A stretch of 64,000 nt of DNA from Blautia sp. (GTDB lineage: Bacteria; Bacillota; Clostridia; Lachnospirales; Lachnospiraceae): positions 37,034 to 101,033 of the forward strand of contig JARIAR010000004.1 in NCBI GenBank assembly GCA_029257805.1, read 5' to 3'. Each line of letters begins with the position of its first letter. Within the stretch, counting starts at the first letter, position 1. The translations under genes were made by a program, and so were the position numbers. Under the pieces are notes generated by a model. The model was not told where the DNA came from. It was given only the letters and a program-made list of their open reading frames with translations, and did no database searches. Shown here in pieces: positions 44,354 through 53,928 of the stretch.

Positions 44354-44905
44354 TTAAAATCCCATAAGCAAAATCAGAATAGTTCCTGCGGAAAAAAAAG
44401 GAGCCAGAGGAATACTATCCTTCATCCCCACTTTTTTTCTTAAAAGCTGTACTACAGAATAAACTGCACACAAAAAAAGACATATGATTATATCCCACCA
44501 AATAAGAGCTAAGCCAAGATACGCCCCGATCACACCTACAAGTTTCACATCCCCCATTCCTATATTTCCTCTGGAAACTAAATATGCTACAAGAAAAATA
44601 CCCGTACCTACAAAAATACCACCCATAACAGATTTAAAAATTTCCCCACTATATTTTGAAAATACTATACAATCACCTATAAGAAGAAGCCCTCTTATCC
44701 CTAACATCCACAAAAGAATTTTATTGGGAATAATTGTTTTTTCTCTATCTATAAATCCTAAAACAACGAGAAAATCCATAAGAAAAATATATCTTAATAT
44801 CTTCAATATATGATATTGATAACTTTTAAACAGGAAGCATCCTACTACTGTTAAAATAACTATTATTATGAATTCTCCCTTTCTTTTCTCTAAACAACTT
44901 CTCAT
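44354..44905 (-). CDS. Prepilin peptidase, A24 family (TadV/CpaA-like)
   Basis: 183 residues from ATG 44905 (MRSCLEKRK), with GAGGT six bases ahead; the longer frame to 44956 overlaps the neighbour. About six membrane helices. The two catalytic aspartates of type IV prepilin peptidases are visible: FIDREKTIIPN and GMGDVKLVG (GxGD). It has no N-methyltransferase domain, as usual for Tad systems. It should cleave the Flp-like pilin and TadE-like proteins of this locus. Confidence 0.9.
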   Translation of the reverse strand: MRSCLEKRKGEFIIIVILTVVGCFLFKSYQYHILKILRYIFLMDFLVVLGFIDREKTIIPNKILLWMLGIRGLLLIGDCIVFSKYSGEIFKSVMGGIFVGTGIFLVAYLVSRGNIGMGDVKLVGVIGAYLGLALIWWDIIICLFLCAVYSVVQLLRKKVGMKDSIPLAPFFSAGTILILLMGF

Positions 44906-44922
44906 TTCTATACCTCTTCTCT

Positions 44923-45648
44923 CTATACGCCAGACCACGCTCTTGTAGAAGCGCACACGCGATAATGACGGGGTTCCATCTCAAAAAATGGCAATCTGCT
45001 AGTCATCTCATAATCTACTACAATCTTTATATCTCTGGAACCCTTTGCGCACCACTTAGAATTTTTAAAATCCAGTTTATGATTTTTCGCTCCTACAATT
45101 CCCAGCTTACTCAAATATACATCTGGCTCTATTCCACCTCCAGCTATGGATACCTGTTTATTCACACATCCTTTTGTCACTGTCTGAATCATATATCTAG
45201 TTACTTCATCTCTTGTATAAGACTTTACACACTTAAGAAATCCCGATACGAAACTCTTTGGATCTTCTATATATCCTGAAACCGTCTCATAAGAATCTTC
45301 CAATGCCTCTCCCACCTGAACTGTATCTGAAATTGTAATTTCTCCTTTTGAAGCATTTGCTGCCGCCTGTTTGATCACATCGAAATTCTCTTTTACGTCT
45401 ATAAGATTTTTTTTAAAATTTTCTGCTCCTAATGAACTTTTATCCATTTTTTCTAAAATTCCTACCTTATCCAGAATATACGTATACTGTGCAACTTCTT
45501 TTGCCGCCTGCGACGCTGCATACTGTACAAGAACCTGCGCTCTTGCAAAATATATAAGATTATAAATACTTAAAAAAGCAAAGAAAAACAAAGGCAAAAA
45601 CAAGGCTGCTTCTACAGTAATAGATCCATTTTCTTTTTTTCTTTTCAT
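44923..45648 (-). CDS. TadE-like minor pilin (second copy)
   Basis: 241 residues with a type-IV-pilin-like start: KKENGSITVEAALFLPLFFFAF, with Gly before the hydrophobic helix and Glu near +5 (TVEAALFLP is the TadE signature). The rest is a soluble alpha/beta domain outside the membrane. Shares the SITVEAALFLP motif with the 48252-48926 protein, but the outer domains differ. Lies between the DUF5702 protein and the prepilin peptidase. Confidence 0.85.
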   Translation of the reverse strand: MKRKKENGSITVEAALFLPLFFFAFLSIYNLIYFARAQVLVQYAASQAAKEVAQYTYILDKVGILEKMDKSSLGAENFKKNLIDVKENFDVIKQAAANASKGEITISDTVQVGEALEDSYETVSGYIEDPKSFVSGFLKCVKSYTRDEVTRYMIQTVTKGCVNKQVSIAGGGIEPDVYLSKLGIVGAKNHKLDFKNSKWCAKGSRDIKIVVDYEMTSRLPFFEMEPRHYRVCASTRAWSGV

Positions 45649-45656
45649 TCTCTCTC

Positions 45657-48221
45657 CTAATATGCTAAAACACTTCTATATAAAATACTTCTTTTTGCCT
45701 CTATCTCCTCTTTCCCCAAAAATGCACGTACCTTTGGAAGAAATGTTGTAGAAGTCTGTACTCTGGATTTTAATGTCACCATGGTATACTTATCCGCAAG
45801 ACGGCTTTTCGTGTTAAGCTGAATACAATCCGCCGCACGCATTACGAGTTTTTCTTCACCTTCTGATGCCAACATTGCACATAGCATATATATTTTTAAA
45901 TATTCTTTATATGTAAGAGTTACTTTTTGTCCCGGAATAACAGCTACTTCCTCTCCTAAAACTAAATTTCCAATGTCAGCACCCGACTGGGATAATGCAC
46001 AACAGAAAAGATATCCATATTTAATAATAGGATAAAGCCACGGTGCACCGGTACTCAGTCCTGATGCTACAATTCCAGCCATCTGATTTTTTTCTTTATC
46101 CAAAAATACGTAAACACTATTAATTATAAGACGAACACCAAAAATTTGTGAAACTGCAAACATCACGTTACTTATCGTATTAGGATTTCCATAGAGAATA
46201 TATTCCATCTCTCCGCTTTGAATATAATGTTCTAAAAGTATATCTCCACTTAGAGATGTCGCACTCTCTTTTTCTGATTCTATGCCCGTAGTAAAACAAT
46301 TAAACATTTCTGATGTATATTCCATGATATATGCCTTTTCTAGCAAATCACCGGTCAACTCATCCATACTGTTTACTAATTGTTCAATTCCATTCATTTC
46401 CATTCGATCTACTGAATCACTAACAATACTATTGTCATCTGTTTCGTTCCCCTTTACTGTAACGGTTTCCGTCACTTTATTCGTTTTTGTCGTCTTTTTT
46501 CCATTACTAGGGTAATCTTCCGGATAAGAAAATCCAGTTTCCAACTCTTCTTTTTCCGAATTAAGATCTCTTGCATTAGCTAAATTTTTTATTACTTTTA
46601 ATACATTTGTATATTTTCCCTGATTTTTTTCCGCTTCACTGCGAATCTCTTCCTGTTTTCTCTTTTGCTCTGAATCTTCCTTTTTTTCATCCTGAATTTT
46701 AGAAAGTACATTTTTATAAAATTTGCAATCATAAGGATTTAGCATCTCACTATTTCCTGTCAACGGCGCCCATTGAACCTCCCGGTCGCTTAAAAATTGA
46801 TTTCTTGCCGCCTCAGATCCCAAACTTGAAATATATGCGGCCTGAATCCCATTTATATCTTCACATGAAACTTTTGATGTTATAGATTGATAATCATTTA
46901 TTTTACGATTCATATCCTTCTTCAACAAATCCATAGCCTGTTCATTCTGCTCTAGTGTTTTTTGTAACTCTTCCAATTCCATTAAATCTATTTTTACAGT
47001 TTCATTTTTTTCTATTTCATCATTAATCTGTAACTCATTTCCAATACTTTGATATTCTTTTTTTACCTTTTCAGCTTCTTTATATTTTATCTTTACTTCA
47101 TCTAACTTTTTCCGTACTTCACAAGATGTCGCTTCTACATGCTCTATTGTTTTTTGTATTTTTCCTTGTAAATCCTTACAATTTTTCAAATATTCTTCTT
47201 CTGATATTCTATAATTTTTTTGCAGTACATTCATACTTTTTTTTAAAGTAATTCCCAGTGTATTAAATTTTTCTATATCCCCTTCTGAGAATCCGTTATC
47301 TTCTGTAATCCCAAACCTCAGATATTCTTCCTGTCTGTATACAGAACATGCTGCCACAATATCACTGTATTTTTTATCATCAAATTCACTTTCTGTCCAA
47401 GTTATATCACCATTCAAATATTCCCGCACACGCTCGCTATCATCAGGAAGTTTAAATATTTTATCCTCCCACGGCATATTAACTGGATCTCCTGACATAT
47501 ACTTTTGTACAGATTTAAAACCTAACCAAAACACTGTTTTATTTTTATATTCCCATACAAAGTCTGGTGTTCCATTTCCTATAAAATTTATCAGCTGATT
47601 CCACTCATTTATACAGTCGTCTATTTTTTCTTTTGTCTCTTTCAGTGGTTTTCCTATTTTTGAAATTTTCTGTCCATATTCAGATTTTTTCTTTACATAT
47701 TTTTGCTTTTTTCTCATATTTTTTAACGGCAAATTTTTAAACTTATCTAAAACATCACTTACCATATAAACAGGTCCTCGAAACTTCATATATTCTATAA
47801 TCTGCTGTTTTAAAATCTCATACTGTGACAAAGAAGAGTTTTCTACTCCTGTTATTGAAAAATCTTTATCCTCAACTTCCAATTGAATAATAGAATGGAG
47901 ATCTTCTTCACCTTTTTTTTCTATGGGTAAATACTTTGTTCCATTGCATGATTCCTGAAAGTATGTCAAAAGCTTTGCTCTTGTCTCTGGATCATCCGGT
48001 TTATGAGCCATTGCCATTAATCCATATTTATCTTTTAAATTTCTGTCATATTCTGCCAGAGCTGCATTCATAGTTAAATCTCCTGCTGCCGATACAACTG
48101 TTTTAGACGCAAAAAGTCGGGAGGCATCCACGATAACTCCACAGAATAGCAATACCGGCAATAAAATCAAACTTAAAAATACAGAAATTGCCCCTCCGTT
48201 TTTTCCGGTAAATAATCGCAT
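45657..48221 (-). CDS. Large TadG-like / DUF5702 pilus-associated protein
   Basis: 854 residues. N-terminus GGAISVFLSLILLPVLLFCGVIVDASRL is the TadG/DUF5702 membrane helix with AISVFLSL, followed by DLTMNAALAEYDRNLKDKYGLMA, typical of this family in Clostridia. A long helical and coiled-coil middle (about 330-560, Lys/Glu-rich) and a second hydrophobic segment near residue 690-760 follow. Probably assembles with the two TadE-like proteins at the pilus base. Function in Gram-positive Tad systems is not established. Confidence 0.82.
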   Translation of the reverse strand: MRLFTGKNGGAISVFLSLILLPVLLFCGVIVDASRLFASKTVVSAAGDLTMNAALAEYDRNLKDKYGLMAMAHKPDDPETRAKLLTYFQESCNGTKYLPIEKKGEEDLHSIIQLEVEDKDFSITGVENSSLSQYEILKQQIIEYMKFRGPVYMVSDVLDKFKNLPLKNMRKKQKYVKKKSEYGQKISKIGKPLKETKEKIDDCINEWNQLINFIGNGTPDFVWEYKNKTVFWLGFKSVQKYMSGDPVNMPWEDKIFKLPDDSERVREYLNGDITWTESEFDDKKYSDIVAACSVYRQEEYLRFGITEDNGFSEGDIEKFNTLGITLKKSMNVLQKNYRISEEEYLKNCKDLQGKIQKTIEHVEATSCEVRKKLDEVKIKYKEAEKVKKEYQSIGNELQINDEIEKNETVKIDLMELEELQKTLEQNEQAMDLLKKDMNRKINDYQSITSKVSCEDINGIQAAYISSLGSEAARNQFLSDREVQWAPLTGNSEMLNPYDCKFYKNVLSKIQDEKKEDSEQKRKQEEIRSEAEKNQGKYTNVLKVIKNLANARDLNSEKEELETGFSYPEDYPSNGKKTTKTNKVTETVTVKGNETDDNSIVSDSVDRMEMNGIEQLVNSMDELTGDLLEKAYIMEYTSEMFNCFTTGIESEKESATSLSGDILLEHYIQSGEMEYILYGNPNTISNVMFAVSQIFGVRLIINSVYVFLDKEKNQMAGIVASGLSTGAPWLYPIIKYGYLFCCALSQSGADIGNLVLGEEVAVIPGQKVTLTYKEYLKIYMLCAMLASEGEEKLVMRAADCIQLNTKSRLADKYTMVTLKSRVQTSTTFLPKVRAFLGKEEIEAKRSILYRSVLAY

Positions 48222-48251
48222 ATGATTCCTCCCAACAACTTTTCTCTTTTT

Positions 48252-48926
48252 CTAAAATATTAATTCTGTCATTTTATTAAACTTTTCTAAAAATTTATCT
48301 GTTTTAATGTTCAACTTTTTCAACAGGAAATTACTCATATCAAATGCCAGATCTGTATTACGCACAAAATCTGTCGTATTGATAACAGGCTGATATGCAC
48401 CTGCATAAATGGTAATGGTATCATGCACACCAATAAATCTAAGAATTCCCGGTGTAGGCAATTCAAACCACACTCTTGCTTCCACAGATTTAGAAAAAAA
48501 CTCATTATTGATCCTGACAGCAGCTTTCGTCTTTCCAAGTGACAGGATAGCACTGTTTTTACACAATGCCTCCTGATATGCCTGAACTCTTTGCTGTATA
48601 TCCTCCTTAAGTCCCCATCTATATATCTGCGAAATCTTTCCATTATATGCCGAATAATATGAATGCACATCTTCTTCTCTCGGCTCTTCCCAGGCAAAAT
48701 CCAGCTGATTTCCCTTTAACGGAAATTCATCTCCAAAATTTTCATAACCAGGATATGCTGTTTCTCTTGCAAGCTCAGAAGCCGCCCTCTCCACCTGGAA
48801 AAAAAAATAGCTTTCCTGCATTTTAAACAATCCCAAATAAAGAACTGCCATCACAATTGCTATTGTAATAGGAAAATAAATTGCAGCTTCCACCATAATG
48901 GCTCCCTGTTGGTTCTGTTTTTTCAT
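48252..48926 (-). CDS. TadE-like minor pilin (first copy)
   Basis: 224 residues starting KKQNQQGAIMVEAAIYFPITIAIVMAVLYL: Gly, then MVEAAIYFP, the TadE/type IV pilin-like processing and helix signature, followed by a ~180-residue outer domain. Its ATG overlaps the stop codon of the pilin gene by 4 bases (ATGA), so the two are translationally coupled. Confidence 0.86.
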   Translation of the reverse strand: MKKQNQQGAIMVEAAIYFPITIAIVMAVLYLGLFKMQESYFFFQVERAASELARETAYPGYENFGDEFPLKGNQLDFAWEEPREEDVHSYYSAYNGKISQIYRWGLKEDIQQRVQAYQEALCKNSAILSLGKTKAAVRINNEFFSKSVEARVWFELPTPGILRFIGVHDTITIYAGAYQPVINTTDFVRNTDLAFDMSNFLLKKLNIKTDKFLEKFNKMTELIF

Positions 48927-49165
48927 TGCCCTGAAGGAACCCCTGTAAGTGTTGTATTTGTAAATGAATCAGCTCCGTCCATGGCATTATTCACTATCCC
49001 TGTAAGTTTTTTGCTAAAAATAGCCGCCACTGCTACAACCACTACAACAATCAAAATAATAGCTACAATCTCTGCTGCCCCTTTCTCCTCATGCTTAAAA
49101 TCTTCCCAGAAATTACGCATTTTTGATTTTGCATTCAACCATAAAAGATCCATTTTTTCTCTCAT
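48923..49165 (-). CDS. Flp1-like major pilin of the Tad system
   Basis: 80 residues. A ~30-residue basic/acidic leader ends in EEKG, followed by AAEIVAIILIVVVVVAVAAIF, a hydrophobic helix with Glu at +3 after the Gly; then a short polar tail. This matches the Flp1-like pilin family of Clostridia. The leader is longer than in classical Flp. AGGAGG precedes the ATG. It is the only Flp-like gene in the locus and stands after tadC, as in related Clostridial loci. Confidence 0.87.
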   Translation of the reverse strand: MREKMDLLWLNAKSKMRNFWEDFKHEEKGAAEIVAIILIVVVVVAVAAIFSKKLTGIVNNAMDGADSFTNTTLTGVPSGQ

Positions 49166-49216
49166 TTTTCTCCTCCTATCTTTTGTTTTTTATAATAAAA
49201 CAGAATTTTCTGTTTA

Positions 49217-50086
49217 TTACCCTATTCCATTCAGTACCGGCACAAGTATTAAAATTAAAATCCCAATAAAAATAAGAAGAACAGGAAGCAAAAGTCTGGA
49301 ATTTGCCTTTTCCCCTTTTTGCTTCACTTCGTTTTTCTTTGTTTCCCACATTTCATCTGCCATATCTTTTAAGAAAAAAGCAATCTCTTCATTACCTTTT
49401 TGAAGATTCTGAATGATAAGTCCTGCAAATTTTCGTATTTCTTTTATATTACATCTTTCCGCAAAATGCCGGTATGCATCTATCTCTAAAATCCCATTCT
49501 CAATTTCCAAACTTGTATTTTGCATTTCTTTATAAAGAGCTCTCTTTCCTGTTAACTCTGTCCTTCTCCATGCCTCTCGAAGAACCATTCCTGAATTCAC
49601 GAGCAATGTAAGTTTAGAAAGAACCTGCGGAAGATCCATTAACAATTCCTGTCTATGCGCTGTTAACTTATCCTGAAAAGTCAATACAAGATATGCCACT
49701 GCCAATCCACTTACAAGAAGCGCGAGTAAAAAAAATTCCACACTATCTGCCATAACTGCAAGAAGAACCATAACTACAAGTATTGTATAACCATATGTAA
49801 AAAGAGCTCCCAACCAGATATAATAATAATATTCCGCATATTTTTTACCTCTAATTTCCGAAATCTCTTTTATTTTCATCTGTGCTCTTCTGCTTTTTGT
49901 ATGAATATGAAGCATTTCCATAAGTGAAAAACCAACGCATAAAAGATCATTTACAGGAAATTCCTCTGCAAACACACTGTTTATATAACTTTTATATTTT
50001 TTACCAGTAAAAGAAGCAAAATAAATCCATAGAAAAATTAATGGAGTAGACAATACTAAAAGTCCTACCTGAAACAGATTACTCAT
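49217..50086 (-). CDS. tadC: TadC-like inner-membrane platform protein
   Basis: 289 residues with membrane helices near the N-terminus, around 90-135 and at the C-terminus (LLLPVLLIFIGILILILVPVL). The T2SSF-type core has MDLPQVLSKLTLLVNSGMVLREAW and FAGLIIQNLQKGNEEIAFFL. Lies 11 bases after tadB. Forms the membrane platform with TadB for the TadA ATPase. Confidence 0.9.
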   Translation of the reverse strand: MSNLFQVGLLVLSTPLIFLWIYFASFTGKKYKSYINSVFAEEFPVNDLLCVGFSLMEMLHIHTKSRRAQMKIKEISEIRGKKYAEYYYYIWLGALFTYGYTILVVMVLLAVMADSVEFFLLALLVSGLAVAYLVLTFQDKLTAHRQELLMDLPQVLSKLTLLVNSGMVLREAWRRTELTGKRALYKEMQNTSLEIENGILEIDAYRHFAERCNIKEIRKFAGLIIQNLQKGNEEIAFFLKDMADEMWETKKNEVKQKGEKANSRLLLPVLLIFIGILILILVPVLNGIG

Positions 50087-50097
50087 CCTGTACTCTC

Positions 50098-50910
50098 CTA
50101 TATCTCAATATCAACGATTTTTCTCCCCATCCAATATGCCAATCCAAATAAAAGAAGAACCATAATTTTTACTACTATATTTGCAGGAGTATTCTGTACA
50201 ATAGACATATCTCCCATGCCATTTAGCATAAGCATAATAATAAAAGGCATTATCATCATAATGTTTAACTCATTTTTATTAGCTGTAAGAAGTGTACGAA
50301 TTTCCATTTCCGTTTCTATTTTGTCGTTTATAATAGAACGCGTTTCTCCTACTACTTCCTTTAAATTACCACCATATCTGCTAGACACCTCAAAAATAGT
50401 TGCAAAACTTTCTATATCGTCTAAATGACTCCTCTTGGCAAAGTTCATTAAAAGCAGATCAATATTCATCCCATTATAAAGTCCACTCACAAGCCACTTC
50501 AGTTCATAAACAATATCTGCCTTCTCTCCATAAATGTTTATCATATCTGCACATGCATCCTGAAAAGCACCTTCCGTGTTCTTTCCAGCCGAATACGACG
50601 CAGTGAGAGATTCCATCATATCCCGAAATTGAAACATAAGCGCTTTCATTCTTTTTTGTTTTAAATACTCACGATATTTTAAAATACCAGGAATCATCAA
50701 AATGCTACCTGCTAAAAGAGCTACAATCAGATTTCTAAAAAACACCATAAATATAAATACTCCTGTTCCGAACCCCAATAACCCTCCCAGGATTTTTTCT
50801 CCATTGCTCATATGATAGACATAATAGTCATCCGCTTTCCCAAAAATAGCTTTTTGCGGAATATAATTTGACTTGTTTATTTTTCTTTGTTTCCTAGATT
50901 TTTTTCGCAT
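50098..50910 (-). CDS. tadB: TadB-like inner-membrane platform protein
   Basis: 270 residues. Two N-terminal helices (GFGTGVFIFMVFFRNLIVALLAG), a T2SSF domain with FQFRDMMESLTASYSAGKNTEGAF and two C-terminal helices (NIMMIMPFIIMLMLNGMG and IVVKIMVLLLFGLAYWMG). It follows tadA by 5 bases. Confidence 0.9.
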   Translation of the reverse strand: MRKKSRKQRKINKSNYIPQKAIFGKADDYYVYHMSNGEKILGGLLGFGTGVFIFMVFFRNLIVALLAGSILMIPGILKYREYLKQKRMKALMFQFRDMMESLTASYSAGKNTEGAFQDACADMINIYGEKADIVYELKWLVSGLYNGMNIDLLLMNFAKRSHLDDIESFATIFEVSSRYGGNLKEVVGETRSIINDKIETEMEIRTLLTANKNELNIMMIMPFIIMLMLNGMGDMSIVQNTPANIVVKIMVLLLFGLAYWMGRKIVDIEI

Positions 50911-50915
50911 TCTTT

Positions 50916-52157
50916 CTATATCCTTCCGTGATCTCCCCGAAGCCTCAACTTCTGATCATTCTGAAGTGCATTTCCCGTACGTACAAGCATTCCTTCTACT
51001 TTATCTAACGTACTTTCTGAACTTTCTTTGAATACATAAAGGGGATTCAGTATAATCTCGCCATTTTTGCAACCTAATACTTCTGTAATCTCCATTGTTT
51101 TTCTTGATTTATCACGAAGTCTAGATAAATGAATCACAATATCAAGAGCTGACGCAATTTGCTGGCGGACTGCCGCAAGAGGCAGTCCTGCATTTCCCTG
51201 AAGAACCATCGTTTCCAAACGACTCAGCATATCTTTTGTAGAATTAGCATGTCCTGTTGATAAAGATCCATCGTGCCCTGTATTCATTGCTTGAAGCATA
51301 TCTAAGGCTTCAGCACCACGCACCTCTCCTACAACAATCCTCTCCGGTCTCATACGAAGAGCAGATTTAATTAAATCTCTAATTGTAATCTCTCCTTTTC
51401 CGGATGTATTTGCATTTCTTGTTTCAAGGCTGACTAGATTTTGTATATTTCTAATCTGAAGTTCAGCTGAATCTTCTATCGTAATAATTCTTTCATCTCC
51501 AGGAATAAAATTAGAAAGTGCATTTAAAAATGTAGTTTTCCCAGATCCGGTTCCCCCACTTATAAAAATATTATATTTCGCCCTGACTAACCTTTGAAGA
51601 ACAACTGCCACATCTGGTGTAATGGAACCATATCGGATCAACTGCTCCACCGTCATTGGTGTTTTAGAAAATTTTCTGATTGTTACAATTGGACCCAAAA
51701 GAGAAATAGGGGGTAATACTACATTTACACGCGAACCATCCGGAAGGCGAGTATCCACTATAGGATTGGCCTGATTAACTTCTTTTCCTGCTTTTCCTAC
51801 AATTTTTTGAATCACATCCTCCAAATGCCTTTGACTTTCAAATTTCCTATTTAACCTGTACACCTGCCCTGACTTCTCAACAAAAATATTATCAGGTCCA
51901 TTTATCATAATTTCTGTAATACTGTCATCTGACAAAATTTCATCTAAAATTCCAAGTCCACGTATGGAACTAAACACCATTCTTATCACACGTTGTTTAT
52001 CCTGTGATAAGATTCTCGCATTCCCAATCTTGTAATCTACAATTTCAGAAATTCTTGCTATCAGCTGTTCATCGCTGGCTCTGCTCAAAAGTACAGCATC
52101 AGATAATAAAAAACGCTTTATTTCCATGGCCAGCTTTGCTAATGTTTCTTCCTGCAA
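50916..52157 (-). CDS. tadA: TadA/CpaF secretion ATPase
   Basis: 413 residues, complete. Features in order: N-terminal helical region, the CpaF-type IMINGPDNIFVEK and LPDGSRVNVVLPP, Walker A SGGTGSGKTTFLNAL, Asp box EDSAELQI, GEVRGAEALDMLQAMNTGHDGSLSTGHANS and His box. It powers pilus assembly and, in Tad systems, probably retraction too. Only one ATPase is present in the locus. Confidence 0.97.
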   Translation of the reverse strand: MQEETLAKLAMEIKRFLLSDAVLLSRASDEQLIARISEIVDYKIGNARILSQDKQRVIRMVFSSIRGLGILDEILSDDSITEIMINGPDNIFVEKSGQVYRLNRKFESQRHLEDVIQKIVGKAGKEVNQANPIVDTRLPDGSRVNVVLPPISLLGPIVTIRKFSKTPMTVEQLIRYGSITPDVAVVLQRLVRAKYNIFISGGTGSGKTTFLNALSNFIPGDERIITIEDSAELQIRNIQNLVSLETRNANTSGKGEITIRDLIKSALRMRPERIVVGEVRGAEALDMLQAMNTGHDGSLSTGHANSTKDMLSRLETMVLQGNAGLPLAAVRQQIASALDIVIHLSRLRDKSRKTMEITEVLGCKNGEIILNPLYVFKESSESTLDKVEGMLVRTGNALQNDQKLRLRGDHGRI

Positions 52158-52177
52158 AACTTCATCCTCACATTTCT

Positions 52178-53080
52178 CTATCCTAAAAACGACTCAAATA
52201 TAGATAAACCTGCTACTTTTTCTATGATTTTTTCCGTATCGGAAATAGCGTATCTCACAATTCCTCCCAATGGTTCATATTCCTCTGCCTGTTCCTGCGT
52301 ACTTTGCTCATCAAACTTATTATACAAAATCCACGTTTTTGCAGAACCGTTCCAGAGATCTGCCCCCCTCATAAATCTTTGATTTCCCTCTCTACTGCCA
52401 ACACATACATATATGACATCATCCGCACGATTTTTAAATGTTTCTATTAAAATATCAAGATACATTGGAAAATCTGCTACAAGGTATTCCCATCTTTTAC
52501 TTTCCTTCAGTTCATCCAAAAACTGTTCTGCTCTTTCAATTTCAATAGGTTCTCCAAAACTGCCTAATGATACCGGAATCTCCACAAAACCATATTGGTT
52601 CCGTTTTTCTTCCGAAAACATATTCTCTTTAATTCCCGGAAAACTGAAATCAAGATATGCCACTTTACATCCGCGCTCTGTCAAAAACAAAGAGGCGGCT
52701 TTTGCACTTGTCGTTACCCCGCATCCACCCTGCATAGAGGTAAAAACCAAAAGTTTTGTCTTTGTACTTTGTCTCTTTACCTTTCTTTTAATCTCTCCCA
52801 AAAGCTGTTCCAGTTTCTGATATCGAAAGATTTGATTTGTCCCCACTTCAAAATGTTCTGTTAAATAAAAAATAGGAAGTTCTTCTAAAAGCTCTTCAGG
52901 AATCTTCTTATTTTCTGACGATACAAGCACATCTGCTTCATGAAGAGAAAAATGGGCCAAAAGGTTTTCCTTACGGTGAAAGCAGTACAATTCAAACTCT
53001 TCATTTTGAAAATCAGAAAAAGCAGTCTCCACACGTTTTGTATATTCTGCATCTTCATAAAGAATTATTCTAAGTTTCAT
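52178..53080 (-). CDS. TadZ/CpaE-like localisation protein with degenerate Walker motif
   Basis: 300 residues: an N-terminal receiver-like pseudodomain (about 1-100) and a MinD/ParA-like domain beginning KLLVFTSMQGGCGVTTSAKAA. The canonical deviant Walker A is KGGxGKT; here both lysines are replaced (Q and V). AYLDFSFPG and VADFPMYLDIL are the switch segments. TadZ positions the Tad machine at a pole or site. Loss of the lysines suggests a non-hydrolysing form. Confidence 0.85.
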   Translation of the reverse strand: MKLRIILYEDAEYTKRVETAFSDFQNEEFELYCFHRKENLLAHFSLHEADVLVSSENKKIPEELLEELPIFYLTEHFEVGTNQIFRYQKLEQLLGEIKRKVKRQSTKTKLLVFTSMQGGCGVTTSAKAASLFLTERGCKVAYLDFSFPGIKENMFSEEKRNQYGFVEIPVSLGSFGEPIEIERAEQFLDELKESKRWEYLVADFPMYLDILIETFKNRADDVIYVCVGSREGNQRFMRGADLWNGSAKTWILYNKFDEQSTQEQAEEYEPLGGIVRYAISDTEKIIEKVAGLSIFESFLG

Positions 53081-53095
53081 ATTTCTCCTTTCATG

Positions 53096-53896
53096 TTAAA
53101 GATATCCTTTTGCTTTTTCTTCCTTAAGAATAAGTTCTACATTCTTCTTTTCATAATCGTTAAAAATCTTTTCTTGATTTGCATCAAATTCCTCTGCGTT
53201 ATACATGGGGGTGTACCAGCTCTTACTATTGAAATATGCCTGAATATTTGTATCTATAAATATCCTCCCATGCCTTGCATAGATTTCATTTCGTGCATAC
53301 AAAAGTTCTTCTTTTGTAAGTCCGTTTAATTGTGATTGAGATAAATATGTACTAGAACTTTCAGGAAAAATATAATCTTCCTGTGTAGCTTTTTCTATTT
53401 CCGCCGCTCTCTGTTCACCACTAAATACAGGGATCTCCACTTCTTCCGGTTCAACTGTTGGCTGCGACACTGGGATAGAAGAAGGTTCCACCGCCGCTTT
53501 TGGAGTCAACATGTCCGTACTGTTTTCATCATTTATAAGTGCCTGATTCTTTTTTGCCTGAACTTCTACATTATATTGAGATTTCATAAACTTTTGTCGT
53601 GTCACACCCCACAGGAAAACGGCAACTACGAACAAAAAAGCAATAGAAATACTAACGGCAACTATCCATTTTATTGTTCTTTTTTCATTATTTCTATTTC
53701 CTGAATTATCTGGAACTTTATATGATTGATCATCCCAACTAAAAATGTCCGTATCTGTTGTATCTTCATCCACCTCTTCTGAAAAAGCCCTGTTTTCATT
53801 ATCATCCATAAAATAATCGAGTTTCACTGTGTTCCCACATTCAGGACAAAATTTATCTTCTGGTTTTAACTTTGCGCCACATTTTTCACAAAACAT
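53096..53896 (-). CDS. Zinc-ribbon membrane protein with YARHG outer domain
   Basis: 266 residues: CEKCG...CPECG ribbon at residues 3-22, acidic linker, one membrane helix (IVAVSISIAFLFVVAVFLWGV, about 78-98), low-complexity spacer and a C-terminal YARHG domain (LLYARNEIYARHGRIF, then SWYTPMYNAEEF). YARHG is a small domain found outside bacterial cells; its function is unknown. It is immediately upstream of the TadZ-like gene. Confidence 0.85.
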   Translation of the reverse strand: MFCEKCGAKLKPEDKFCPECGNTVKLDYFMDDNENRAFSEEVDEDTTDTDIFSWDDQSYKVPDNSGNRNNEKRTIKWIVAVSISIAFLFVVAVFLWGVTRQKFMKSQYNVEVQAKKNQALINDENSTDMLTPKAAVEPSSIPVSQPTVEPEEVEIPVFSGEQRAAEIEKATQEDYIFPESSSTYLSQSQLNGLTKEELLYARNEIYARHGRIFIDTNIQAYFNSKSWYTPMYNAEEFDANQEKIFNDYEKKNVELILKEEKAKGYL

Positions 53897-53928
53897 TTCC
53901 TTACCTTCTTATTCTTATTTCTACTTAA

